Shown piece after piece: positions 15,201 through 23,625 of a stretch of 64,000 nt of DNA. Under the pieces are notes generated by a model. It did no database searches. It was given only the letters and a program-made list of their open reading frames with translations, and was not told where the DNA came from. Both the position numbers and the translations under genes were made by a program. The stretch's first letter is position 1. Each line of letters begins with the position of its first letter. The DNA is from an uncultured Bacteroidia bacterium (GTDB lineage: Bacteria > Bacteroidota > Bacteroidia > Bacteroidales > Prolixibacteraceae), in NCBI GenBank assembly GCA_903923905.1, contig CAIXZH010000106.1, positions 1 to 64,000 on the forward strand. Direction: 5' to 3'.

Positions 15201-17745
15201 TCTCGATCTGCAAAAAGCCGAAGCACAGGCACGTGAAGCGCAAATCGAAGCAGCATTGGAACGGGTGCGTTCTCGTTCGCTGGCCATGCATAAAAGTGAT
15301 GAACTTCAGGAAGTAGTAAACACTGTGCATGCCAGTTTGGTAGAGCTTGGCGTCAAAATGGATTCAGCCAACTTCAACATCTTGTATGATGGTTCACGTG
15401 ATATGGACTTGTGGATTGCAAATATCTATTCACAACGCATTCACGTTCCTTATTTAGATCGCAAACCTGTTCGGGATATGATGGATGCCCGTGACCAGGG
15501 AATTACCTCGCTCCAGGTTGCATGCACTCAGGAGCAAAAGAATATCTTTTGGAAGGAAGCTTTTGAAACAACGGGATTCAGCGTTGCTTCAGCAGAAAGG
15601 AAAAAGTTTATTCTGGAGAGTAAATGCGGGACTGTCTTGTGGGCGTTGGCAAAGCATTGTGGCATTCAATTAAATAGCTATTCACGTGATTCGTATACTC
15701 TGGAGGAAGTTGAGATTACGAAACGATTTGCCAATGTTTTTGAACAAGCCTACGTTCGATTCCTCGATTTGCAAAAAGCAGAGGCTCAAGCTAAAGAAGC
15801 ACAGATTGAAGCTTCCCTTGAACGCGTGCGAAGCAAAACCATGGCCATGCACAATAGCCAGGATGTAGGTGATACGGTTTCATCCATGTTAGATGAACTG
15901 GTTAAGCTGGGTGTCGAAACAAACCGCTGCGGGATATTGATCTATAGCGATACGATGACCGCTGAAGTCTGGACGGCAAAGTCAAAACCGGAAGGAAAGG
16001 CTACTTTAACAATGGGTCAACTGGATCTGGCAGTTCATCCCCTTCTCTCCGGAATATATCAGGCATGGAAAAACAAACAACCATTATTTACTTACACAAT
16101 GGTTGGTAAGGATTTAGTAGCCTATTACAAGGCAATCAACGAAACTAAATATTATCCGACTAGTTTTGAGATGAATACTTTGCCTTCAAAAGAATTTCAC
16201 AGTGATTTCTATTTTGCGGAAGGCTCTATTTTTGCCTTTACAGCTGAGCCTATACCTGCGGTAGCTACAATGATCTTTAAAAGGTTTGCAGGTGTTTTCG
16301 GCCAGACCTACAGGCGTTACCTTGATTTGCAAAAGTCAGAAGCAAATGCCATTGAAGCCATAAGACGTTCTTCTCTTGATCGGGTCCGTGCTGAAACTGC
16401 CTCCATGCGTACTACCGATGATCTGGAACGGATCACCCCTTTAATCTGGAACGAACTTACAACACTTGGCGTTTCGTTTACACGATGCGGCGTTTTTATT
16501 ATGGATCAACAGCAGGAACAGATACATACTTTTTTATCGACACCTGATGGTAGGGCAATTGCTGCATTTCATCTCCCTTATGATACCGCACAAACCACAT
16601 TCCAAAATCTGGTTGAATATTGGCAAAAGAGACAAATTTATAAAGAGCACTGGGATGAATCAGCATTTATAAACTGGACCAGAAACCTGGTAAAATCAGG
16701 CGTTATAGCACCATCTGAAAAATATGTTACGGGAGATCATCCAACAAAACTGGATTTGCACTTCCTTCCGTTTTTACAGGGGATGTTGTATGTAGGCAAT
16801 GACACACCATTGAATGACGATGATTTGCACCTGGTGCAAAATCTTGCCGATGCCTTCTCCACCGCCTATGCCCGTTATGAAGATTTCAACAAACTGGAGT
16901 CGGCCAAAGCACAGATTGAAAAAACGCTGGTTGATCTGAAGCAAGCCCAGGCACAGTTGGTGCAAGCGGAAAAAATGGCCTCGCTTGGAGAACTCACCGC
17001 AGGCATTGCCCATGAAATTCAAAACCCGCTCAACTTCGTGAATAACTTCTCGGATGTGAATAAAGAGCTTATTGATGAAATGCAGCAGGAAATGGATAAC
17101 GGAAACCTGGCAGACGCAAAAGCCATTTCAAATGATATCAGGGAGAACGAACAAAAGATAAACCACCACGGCAGACGTGCCGACGCTATTGTAAAGGGGA
17201 TGCTTCAACATAGCCGTAGCAGCAACGGCATTAAAGAACCAACAGATATCAATTCCCTGGCTGATGAATATTTGCGTCTGGCTTACCATGGCTTGCGTGC
17301 AAAAGACAAGTCGTTCAATGCGATAATGAAAACTGATTTTGATGAAACAATCGGGACCATCAATATTATTCCTCAGGATATTGGTCGGGTGATTCTCAAT
17401 CTGATTACCAATGCGTTTTATGCGGTGAAAGCCCCCCTGCCCCCCGAAGGTGGGTTTAAAGACCCATCAATCAAACATGAACCGACGATTTGGGTGACTA
17501 CAAAAAAAGTTGGGGATATGGTTCTGATTGCTGTCCGGGATAATGGTCCCGGGATTCCAAAGAAAATTCTCGATAAAATATTTCAACCCTTTTTTACAAC
17601 CAAGCCAACCGGACAAGGAACTGGTTTAGGATTGTCACTGGCATACGATATTGTAAAAGCGCATGGCGGGGAGTTAAAGGTGGAGACGAAGGAAGGCGAG
17701 GGTTCGGAGTTTTTTATTTCGCTACACTATTCGACTAATATTTAA
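12211..17745 (+). CDS. Giant cytoplasmic histidine kinase with eight tandem sensory modules
   Basis: 1844 residues with no signal peptide or membrane segment. A coiled coil (about 45-85) leads into eight repeats of 182-191 residues starting near residues 84, 266, 451, 641, 823, 1014, 1201 and 1387. Each begins with a helix of the type ALERVRSRTMAMQKSDEL and ends with RFAxVFxQTYTRFLDLQKAEAQAREAQIE, so a charged signalling helix joins each module to the next. The module cores look GAF-like but are weakly conserved. The kinase follows: dimerisation box LTAGIAHEIQNPLNFVNNFS (phosphoacceptor His about 1601), N-box RVILNLITNAFYAV, DNGPGIP, and GTGLGLSLAYDIVKAHGG. There is no receiver domain. It is coupled to the FIST gene; the next kinase starts 8 bases after it. 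Confidence 0.9.
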   Translation: MNPNLQKITDILQQNEQLSVEERASLAKAVRDTESEMAITAFKLDRTEKVKRTTAILLEETIEELEHKRKEVEAQNRELEIEFSLERVRTVAMGMRKPGDLLSICEILFAELRNMGFGELRNAMINIHNDEKGSFLNYDFSETGGATVTDILYNSHPATESLVKQIRKAEDAFAEIVIDGSELNESREYRKKMRELDDPKLNNVSLLTYYFFSIGTGSIGISTYEPISDEKRNVLKRFRNVFELAYRRFLDVAQAEAQAKEARLELALERVRARTMAMQKSDELGETAFLLFQQFQELGETPDQITIGIIREEARLIEFWITINGNQIDRNVVASVEEPNLMNKLFVAWKGNEKSIVISLSGKQLSDFISYRKEISRHIETPSPGQYSENRRAVHSAFFSKGFITFSSADPKPTETLRLLERFAGVFDQTYTRFLDLQKAEAQAREAQIEAGLERFRSRMLGMQKSSDLEETTTVMHQQMSALGIVPEGAIVSIVLIDKKTDTAIQWIVSDSTLVRPPEGELRSPMNEHPQLIMTYEAWKRKEPLLIRDISGEEMDDFRNYFLSLPSFQKLKSEIDQWPERLVWSEASFSNGTLGLIYTAPLQQPTLDILVRFSKVFDLTYTRFLDIQKAEEQAREAQIQLALERVRARTMAMQRSDELAETAAILFEQFIALGEMPERMAIEIVNEAEHVFEIWATEHGGRQFNSVIKTSLDEPFVMQKMYMAWKERNKSITIDLQGNELEEYFQFLKKMKLPVDRKIFGKRRVQNVATFSRGILTIITPEPRPQETIDILERFAAVFDGTYTRFLDLQKAEEQGREAKIEAALERVRSRSMGIHKSEELVEVVRLLDKEINRLGVEVNGSQILTDFANPEEGVNDWFAVEGQDYLEKFHIPYLEHPLTKKIYNSLHDGVGFYTENYSKVEKNKYFRLLFKYSDFRKEPKERQEFLYHSPGWTRAYVLFKNSLLIFQRFNLKEFTKEEEGILKRFGKVFEQTYTRFLDLQKAEAQAREAQIEAALERVRSRSLAMHKSDELQEVVNTVHASLVELGVKMDSANFNILYDGSRDMDLWIANIYSQRIHVPYLDRKPVRDMMDARDQGITSLQVACTQEQKNIFWKEAFETTGFSVASAERKKFILESKCGTVLWALAKHCGIQLNSYSRDSYTLEEVEITKRFANVFEQAYVRFLDLQKAEAQAKEAQIEASLERVRSKTMAMHNSQDVGDTVSSMLDELVKLGVETNRCGILIYSDTMTAEVWTAKSKPEGKATLTMGQLDLAVHPLLSGIYQAWKNKQPLFTYTMVGKDLVAYYKAINETKYYPTSFEMNTLPSKEFHSDFYFAEGSIFAFTAEPIPAVATMIFKRFAGVFGQTYRRYLDLQKSEANAIEAIRRSSLDRVRAETASMRTTDDLERITPLIWNELTTLGVSFTRCGVFIMDQQQEQIHTFLSTPDGRAIAAFHLPYDTAQTTFQNLVEYWQKRQIYKEHWDESAFINWTRNLVKSGVIAPSEKYVTGDHPTKLDLHFLPFLQGMLYVGNDTPLNDDDLHLVQNLADAFSTAYARYEDFNKLESAKAQIEKTLVDLKQAQAQLVQAEKMASLGELTAGIAHEIQNPLNFVNNFSDVNKELIDEMQQEMDNGNLADAKAISNDIRENEQKINHHGRRADAIVKGMLQHSRSSNGIKEPTDINSLADEYLRLAYHGLRAKDKSFNAIMKTDFDETIGTINIIPQDIGRVILNLITNAFYAVKAPLPPEGGFKDPSIKHEPTIWVTTKKVGDMVLIAVRDNGPGIPKKILDKIFQPFFTTKPTGQGTGLGLSLAYDIVKAHGGELKVETKEGEGSEFFISLHYSTNI
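17431..17457. repeat. C/G-rich repeat inside kinase ATPase domain
   Basis: A C/G-rich block encoding APLPPEGGF lies in the loop after the N-box of the giant kinase. It resembles the C-rich/G-rich palindromic repeats scattered in Bacteroidota genomes. Related sequences lie in the kinases at 32.2 and 33.6 kb. Confidence 0.4.
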
Positions 17746-17753
17746 CAAATCGT

Positions 17754-20700
17754 ATGAAGAAAATAATTTTTATCGCATTTATTCTTTGTTCAATTGGACT
17801 GCAGGCTCAGTTCAGAAAGCCTTATTTTAATACTATGTCAGCCGAAAACGGTCTGCCTGAAGCAAATATTTTGTGTTCTCTTCAGGATAAACCTGGTTAT
17901 TTATGGTTTGGCACCCAAAACGGATTGGTTCGGTATGATGGGTATCGATTGAAGCAATACCCGATGCCCGATGACAAAGGAAATCCCATTGTTTTTTGCC
18001 AAGTTGAATTTTTGCATGAAGATAAAAACGGTATCATTTGGGCGAATATTACCCGTGAAGGATTGTTTTGTTTCGACCGTCAAAAGGATGCTTTTTTTAA
18101 AGCTCCTTTCGATACTGCTACGCTGTCAACCTTTAAGAATTCGTTGATCTTCAATTGGGTTGAGGATAAAGTTAATGGCATGGACTTGTTTTTGCTTCAG
18201 AATAACCAAAGTAACAAATTGGAAATAGTTGTACATCATCAGAAAGAAAATCATTTTGAAATCTATAATTCTGCTGGAAAGGGGAAATATCATCTTCCTG
18301 TTGTAAACAGTATCGATTTGACACAGGATGTGTCCGGCAGAATATGGGTGGCATCCGACAGCCTGATTAACCGTTATGATCCTGAAACCAGATCGATGAT
18401 TCCCAATCAGGTATTGCCCGATCTCAGCAAACAATATATGATCGATGTTATGACTCCCGATCCGAATGATGCGGATGTCATCTGGATAAACGCTCTATTT
18501 CTGGAAACTCCTCCTTCAGCAACTCCAAAGCCACGGAAAATCTTTAAAATAAATACGAAGACCAATGAAAACAGGATTATTGATCCGGATAAAAATGACC
18601 CCACGAAATTGTCTGATTTCTGTATTCATGTATTTACTGACTCTTTGAAAAGGGTTTGGTTCAGCACCTTAAAAGGGATCTCAAGATACAATCCGGAGAC
18701 CGGAACTGTAACTAATTTTCCGTTAAGCCTGCCAACCTCGTTGAACAGCGAGAAAACACATATCGAAGCAATTGCATCGGATAATGAAGGGAATCTTTGG
18801 ATGGGTGGCTATTTTAAAGGTTTGGTTTTTCTGAATACAGAAACCGCAAGTACTTCGATGTACAAACACAGCAGTGAAGCGGGCAGCCTGCCTGATCACA
18901 ATGGAATTAACCGGGTATTCTTTGACCAGACCGGAACCTTATGGTTGAATATGCCCTTCACGGGTATTGCCTCATTGGACCGGCAAAAATCCATGCTCAA
19001 TCCGATTATCATCGATCCGCCAACTTCACGAAAACCAGGTAAAAAAACTGAAGACGAATACTACATTCATGGGAAATACGGTGACAATAGTTTTTTTGTA
19101 AAAGATACTACCGGTCTGTTCATCTGGAATTTACAGGAAAACAGCTATCAGAAAATTGACCTTCAAAATCACAAAATCTACAAGCAAATCACATCAGTAA
19201 TCGACGATAACGAAGGTCTGGTCTGGATTTCCACAGTTGCGTCCGGCTTATATTCTTATAATCTGAGGTCCGGAAAGCTTATCAATTACCGGAATATTCC
19301 GAATGACAGTTTATCGCTGAGCAGCAATTTCATTACCGGTATGACAGAAGATAAGAACCATAACTTGTGGATTGGCACCCGAAATGACGGAATATGCAGG
19401 TATAGCAAGGCCAGTGGAACATTTTCCAGATATCCGTTTAAACAGAATATTTTAAAGGTTAAAACGAAAAATGCACTTGACGACGGAAATGTTCTGTCGA
19501 TGGTTTTCGATACTAATGGAAATCTATTCGTAGGAACAAATCAAGGCGGGATTAACCAGCTGAATATTGAAACCGGCGAATTCAAATCTATTGTTGATTA
19601 TCCTTCAGGTCTGGTCTGTGTCATCAGTATATACCGTGATAGTCATCAGCGGTTATGGGTTGGTACTTATCTTTCAGGCCTATTTTTAGTTGATCTGAAT
19701 TCCGGTAGTTTTAAAAGGTATTCAGAGAAAGACGGTTTGCTTTTCAATTCGGTTATTGGTATTAATGAAGATCAGGAAGGCAATATATGGACTTCTTCCC
19801 CAAGAGGTTTATCAAGGCTAAATCCTGAAACGAATCATTTTACGAATTTCAAAACCTCCATACTGATTTTCAATTTTAATTGGTCTGATATTTTCAAAGA
19901 TGCAGAAGGGAATTTTCAAATTCCGGTAAAAAGCGGATTAATATCTTTCAATCCGAATCGGATTAATATGAGCCGGATACCGCCTTTGGTAACTATCGAA
20001 TCGGTGACTTATCAATCGTCGGCCAGCAACAAAGACAGTGTTTTTTACACTGAAGGACGGCAAAAAAAAGAACTGAAACATAACGAAAATAAGATCAGTT
20101 TTCAGTTTGTAGCTCTCCATTTTGAAAATCCGGCGAACAATAGTTATTCCTGCAAATTCGATGGAGTTGACAAGGATTGGGTGCAGATTGGAACTCAACG
20201 TACAGTCACTTACAATAATCTTTCGCCCGGCACTTATATTTTTCATGTAAAGGCCGGTAATAGTGATGGATATTGGAATGATCAGGGTGCAGCATTTACA
20301 TTGACCATTTTGCCTCCGTGGTGGGAAACATGGTGGGCATATAGCGCTTATTTGTTGATTTTTATAGTAGGATTATATGGTTTTGATCGCTTTATGCGCC
20401 GAAGACTTATTCAACGTGAACGTGAGCGATCGAGGGAGATGGAATTGACTCAGGCCAAAGAAATTGAAAAGGCCTATACGGAGTTAAAATCCACCCAATC
20501 CCAATTGATCCAATCCGAAAAAATGGCTTCATTGGGAGAGCTCACCGCTGGGATTGCCCATGAAATACAGAATCCATTGAACTTCGTCAATAATTTCTCG
20601 GAAGTAAACAGAGAGTTATTAGTGGAAATGAAGGATGAACTTAAAAAGGGAAATCTTGATGAAGTCAATGCTATTGCTGATGATATTATAGGAAATGAAG

Positions 20701-21323
20701 AAAAAATCAACCACCACGGCAAACGTGCCGACGCCATTGTAAAAGGTATGCTCCAGCACAGCCGCAGCAGCAGCGGAGTGAAAGAGCCAACCGATATCAA
20801 TGCCTTGGCAGACGAATATCTGCGTTTGGCCTATCACGGCCTTCGAGCCAAAGACAAATCCTTCAATGCAACGATGAAGACAGATTTTGATGAGTCAATC
20901 GGTATGATCAATATCATTCCACAGGATTTTGGACGGGTGATTTTGAATTTGATTACCAATGCGTTTTATGCTGTCACTGAAAAGAAGAATGGTCCGACAG
21001 AATCAGCAACTGGAAAAGCTTCAGACTTTAAAGGTTCTGAAGACCTTCCGGGTCTCTCCATCTATGAGCCAACGGTTTCTATAAGTACCAAAAGAACAAA
21101 TAATAAGGTTGAAGTGTTAATTAAAGATAATGGGATTGGCATCCCTCAAAATGTTCTGGATAAGATCTTTCTACCCTTCTTCACAACAAAACCGACAGGG
21201 CAGGGAACAGGATTGGGACTCAGTATGAGTTACGATATTATTAAGGCCCATGGCGGCGAATTAAAGGTAGAGACAATCGAAGGAGAGCAGACCCAATTCA
21301 TCATCAGGCTTAACCGGTTTTAA
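17754..21323 (+). CDS. Propeller/Y_Y_Y sensor histidine kinase (first)
   Basis: 1189 residues. Signal peptide (MKKIIFIAFILCSIGLQAQF), then a large periplasmic sensor of two-component-regulator-propeller repeats (about 25-740; repeated GYLWFGTQNGLVRYDG, NLWIGTRNDGICRYS, RLWVGTYLSGLF units). A Y_Y_Y domain (about 765-850), one membrane helix (about 860-883), a short coiled coil, and a kinase core with His about 936 in IAHEIQNPL follow. It lacks the receiver and AraC HTH of classical hybrid versions that sense glycan fragments, so it must phosphorylate a separate receiver. The ligand is unknown and no polysaccharide locus is adjacent. Confidence 0.9.
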   Translation: MKKIIFIAFILCSIGLQAQFRKPYFNTMSAENGLPEANILCSLQDKPGYLWFGTQNGLVRYDGYRLKQYPMPDDKGNPIVFCQVEFLHEDKNGIIWANITREGLFCFDRQKDAFFKAPFDTATLSTFKNSLIFNWVEDKVNGMDLFLLQNNQSNKLEIVVHHQKENHFEIYNSAGKGKYHLPVVNSIDLTQDVSGRIWVASDSLINRYDPETRSMIPNQVLPDLSKQYMIDVMTPDPNDADVIWINALFLETPPSATPKPRKIFKINTKTNENRIIDPDKNDPTKLSDFCIHVFTDSLKRVWFSTLKGISRYNPETGTVTNFPLSLPTSLNSEKTHIEAIASDNEGNLWMGGYFKGLVFLNTETASTSMYKHSSEAGSLPDHNGINRVFFDQTGTLWLNMPFTGIASLDRQKSMLNPIIIDPPTSRKPGKKTEDEYYIHGKYGDNSFFVKDTTGLFIWNLQENSYQKIDLQNHKIYKQITSVIDDNEGLVWISTVASGLYSYNLRSGKLINYRNIPNDSLSLSSNFITGMTEDKNHNLWIGTRNDGICRYSKASGTFSRYPFKQNILKVKTKNALDDGNVLSMVFDTNGNLFVGTNQGGINQLNIETGEFKSIVDYPSGLVCVISIYRDSHQRLWVGTYLSGLFLVDLNSGSFKRYSEKDGLLFNSVIGINEDQEGNIWTSSPRGLSRLNPETNHFTNFKTSILIFNFNWSDIFKDAEGNFQIPVKSGLISFNPNRINMSRIPPLVTIESVTYQSSASNKDSVFYTEGRQKKELKHNENKISFQFVALHFENPANNSYSCKFDGVDKDWVQIGTQRTVTYNNLSPGTYIFHVKAGNSDGYWNDQGAAFTLTILPPWWETWWAYSAYLLIFIVGLYGFDRFMRRRLIQRERERSREMELTQAKEIEKAYTELKSTQSQLIQSEKMASLGELTAGIAHEIQNPLNFVNNFSEVNRELLVEMKDELKKGNLDEVNAIADDIIGNEEKINHHGKRADAIVKGMLQHSRSSSGVKEPTDINALADEYLRLAYHGLRAKDKSFNATMKTDFDESIGMINIIPQDFGRVILNLITNAFYAVTEKKNGPTESATGKASDFKGSEDLPGLSIYEPTVSISTKRTNNKVEVLIKDNGIGIPQNVLDKIFLPFFTTKPTGQGTGLGLSMSYDIIKAHGGELKVETIEGEQTQFIIRLNRF
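21023..21055. repeat. 33-base palindrome-derived element in coding sequence (copy 1, decayed)
   Basis: Arms 21023-21037 and 21041-21055 flank a TGA loop; about 9 of 15 arm positions pair. It encodes DFKGSEDLPGL in the loop between the N-box and the next strand. Length and loop position match the copies at 28.7, 32.1 and 33.5 kb. Confidence 0.55.
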
Positions 21324-21372
21324 ATAAATTGTAAGGACTTAAAATGATTGATAAACTTAACTATTCAAGAAA

Positions 21373-22758
21373 ATGGGGAAAAAAGCGCAACAATTAAGCT
21401 GGAATGGAATCGATCTCGATTCGCTCCGCCAGGTGATGGACAAGCCTGCTGATGATGCTGTATCAGCTCTGTTGGAATCTGGGTCAATGGATCATTTGCG
21501 CACGCTTCTGATCGAGATGGCACAAAATGACAGTATTGTTTCTGATCAGCTTCCAAAGCCGATGTATGATTTTATCAAGGGTGAATTAGCTTACACATTT
21601 TCTCCCGAGGATATAGAGTTCTTTAATCAAACCCATGAAATCTGGAAAGAGAAAGGGATGAAATTTATTTTCATTTTGATGTTCCGATCATTGCCCTATA
21701 CCTACATGGCCGAAAAACCTGCCAATGTACTCAAAATGACTAAGCTGCTTATCGAACAACCCGAACGTCGGATTTTTGAAACTGCTCAGTTTGTATTTGA
21801 TGTAATGGATAAAAACTGGTGGGAACCGGATAAAAGGGGAATTCTCACCGCACTTAAAGTCCGGATTATGCACGCGGCAATGCGCCATATTATTTTAGAC
21901 AATAAAAAAGGTGAAAAATGGAATGAAGCCTGGGGTAAACCGATAAATCAGGAAGATATTGTAGCCACAAATCAGGTGTTTTCACTCGAGTTTTTTAAAG
22001 GGATGGCCCTGTTGGGAGACACTCTCACCCAACAGGAACAACAGGCATGGTTTCACACCTGGAAGACAATAGGGCGGATTATGGGAGTTCAGGATGATTT
22101 GATTTGCAAAGATATAAACGAGGCTTGGACATTGCAGCATACTGTCTATAGCCATTTATTCAAAGATAAAACGGAAGCAGGAATCCCACTGACTAAGGCA
22201 TTGGTGCAGACCATGGAGCATTTCCATTTGCCACTTGAGCTAACCCTGTTGATCATGAAAAGAATGTTGGCTGACGATCAGTTTCCTGACTGTTTCGACC
22301 GCATGTTGGGACCTTCCTATCGGGAGTTGTATCCTGATTTTTTCGCCAAGCCTGAAACCCCCGACGAAAAAGAGAAGCACGAAAAACTTTTACGCACCCA
22401 TTTTCACGATCACCTGAAAAAGTATTACGTTACAATTCTGGATAAAAAAACAGATTATCAAAAGGTTAAACCTAAACAAGGAATCTTTGAGCGAATAATT
22501 GTCTGGGTGATGAAAATGATTCGCCGGATTGAAGACCGGAAACTCCTGATTGACCTTCATATTGATATCCTTCATGGAATCCTCCATCATGACGGAACCC
22601 ATGACCTGATTGATGAACTGGATGAGAAACTGATCGTAGATTCCATGTCTGCATTAGGTGGTATCATGATAGGAATCTTATCTCTCCACTTCAGAGAAGG
22701 AAAACAATCGGGCTTCAGAATTCCGGCAGATTTAAAGGAATATTGGTCATTGACTTGA
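21373..22758 (+). CDS. MpaB/rubber-oxygenase-family (DUF2236) oxygenase
   Basis: 461 residues, mostly helical, no signal peptide. Family marks are LKVRIMHAAMRHIIL (about 161-175; the first His is the expected proximal heme ligand), the following GKPINQEDIVATNQVFSLEF, and the GRIMGVQDDL segment. The family includes latex-clearing protein and fungal MpaB, heme b enzymes that cleave double bonds in isoprenoid chains. Heme use and an isoprenoid or lipid substrate are inferred from the family only. It lies between two kinase genes, 49 bases after the first and 13 before the methyltransferase, so it appears to be part of the same transcript. Confidence 0.78.
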   Translation: MGKKAQQLSWNGIDLDSLRQVMDKPADDAVSALLESGSMDHLRTLLIEMAQNDSIVSDQLPKPMYDFIKGELAYTFSPEDIEFFNQTHEIWKEKGMKFIFILMFRSLPYTYMAEKPANVLKMTKLLIEQPERRIFETAQFVFDVMDKNWWEPDKRGILTALKVRIMHAAMRHIILDNKKGEKWNEAWGKPINQEDIVATNQVFSLEFFKGMALLGDTLTQQEQQAWFHTWKTIGRIMGVQDDLICKDINEAWTLQHTVYSHLFKDKTEAGIPLTKALVQTMEHFHLPLELTLLIMKRMLADDQFPDCFDRMLGPSYRELYPDFFAKPETPDEKEKHEKLLRTHFHDHLKKYYVTILDKKTDYQKVKPKQGIFERIIVWVMKMIRRIEDRKLLIDLHIDILHGILHHDGTHDLIDELDEKLIVDSMSALGGIMIGILSLHFREGKQSGFRIPADLKEYWSLT

Positions 22759-22771
22759 AATATTATAAACA

Positions 22772-23623
22772 ATGGATGCTGAGTATCGGAAATCAATTAT
22801 AAGCTATTATGATAATACCCGTTTGGATTATCGGGTGCTTTGGTTTAGCAAAAAAACAAGGGCGGTGCACTTCGGCTATTATGATCACGAAGTTAAATCC
22901 CACGGTGAAGCACTTTTAAATTTAAACAAAGTAATGGCACTTAAAGGTGGCGTGAAAGATGGAGACATCATTCTCGATGCAGGATGTGGTCGTGGTGGAA
23001 GTTCTCTCTGGCTGGCAGAGAACTATAAGGTCCATGTTACTGGTATTACCCTGGTACCGCATCAGGTTGAAAAGGCCCAAAAAGCAGCCCGTAAGAGTCA
23101 ACTGGACAGCAGGATATCGTTTTCTGAGCAAGACTATTCCAATACCAATTTCAAAGACAACACTTTTTCGTTAATCTGGGCTTGCGAAAGTATGTGCCAT
23201 GCCAGCGAAAAACTGAATTTTTATAAAGAGGCTTTCCGGTTACTTAAACCTGGCGGCCGACTGATTTGTGCAGACTATTTCAGAGCCAAAAGACCTTTGC
23301 TACCTCAGGGTGAAAAACTTCTGCATGACTGGCTGGATGGTTGGTCAATAAAAGACATCGATGAAGCGTCTGAACATCAAAGACATGCTGAAAACTGCGG
23401 GTTTACTGAATTTGAAATAGAAAACATTACCGAATATACAAAGCCATCCCTAAAACACCTCCATTCCATGGCAAGTAAACTTTGGAGTTTAGGGATATTT
23501 CTGAAAGGAATTGGCCTTCGTAACAAGGTAAATCATGGAAACCATTTCAGTTCGATCAAACAGTTTGAGGCTCTTGAAAATAAGTTGTGGTATTATGGTT
23601 TACTTTCTTTAAAAAAATTCTAA
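22772..23623 (+). CDS. Class I SAM-dependent methyltransferase
   Basis: 283 residues. SAM motif I is ILDAGCGRGGSSLWLAE (about 67-83), followed by VTGITLVPHQVEKAQKAARK and WACESMCHASEKLNFYKEAF, then RLLKPGGRLICADYF. The N-terminal AVHFGYYDHE and overall pattern resemble sterol, tocopherol or cyclopropane-type methyltransferases that act on lipid-like carbon or oxygen atoms; the substrate is unknown. It is placed 13 bases after the MpaB-type oxygenase and 2 bases before the fusion kinase, so it is translationally close to both. Oxygenase and methyltransferase may modify one small molecule. Confidence 0.8.
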   Translation: MDAEYRKSIISYYDNTRLDYRVLWFSKKTRAVHFGYYDHEVKSHGEALLNLNKVMALKGGVKDGDIILDAGCGRGGSSLWLAENYKVHVTGITLVPHQVEKAQKAARKSQLDSRISFSEQDYSNTNFKDNTFSLIWACESMCHASEKLNFYKEAFRLLKPGGRLICADYFRAKRPLLPQGEKLLHDWLDGWSIKDIDEASEHQRHAENCGFTEFEIENITEYTKPSLKHLHSMASKLWSLGIFLKGIGLRNKVNHGNHFSSIKQFEALENKLWYYGLLSLKKF

Positions 23624-23625
23624 AG

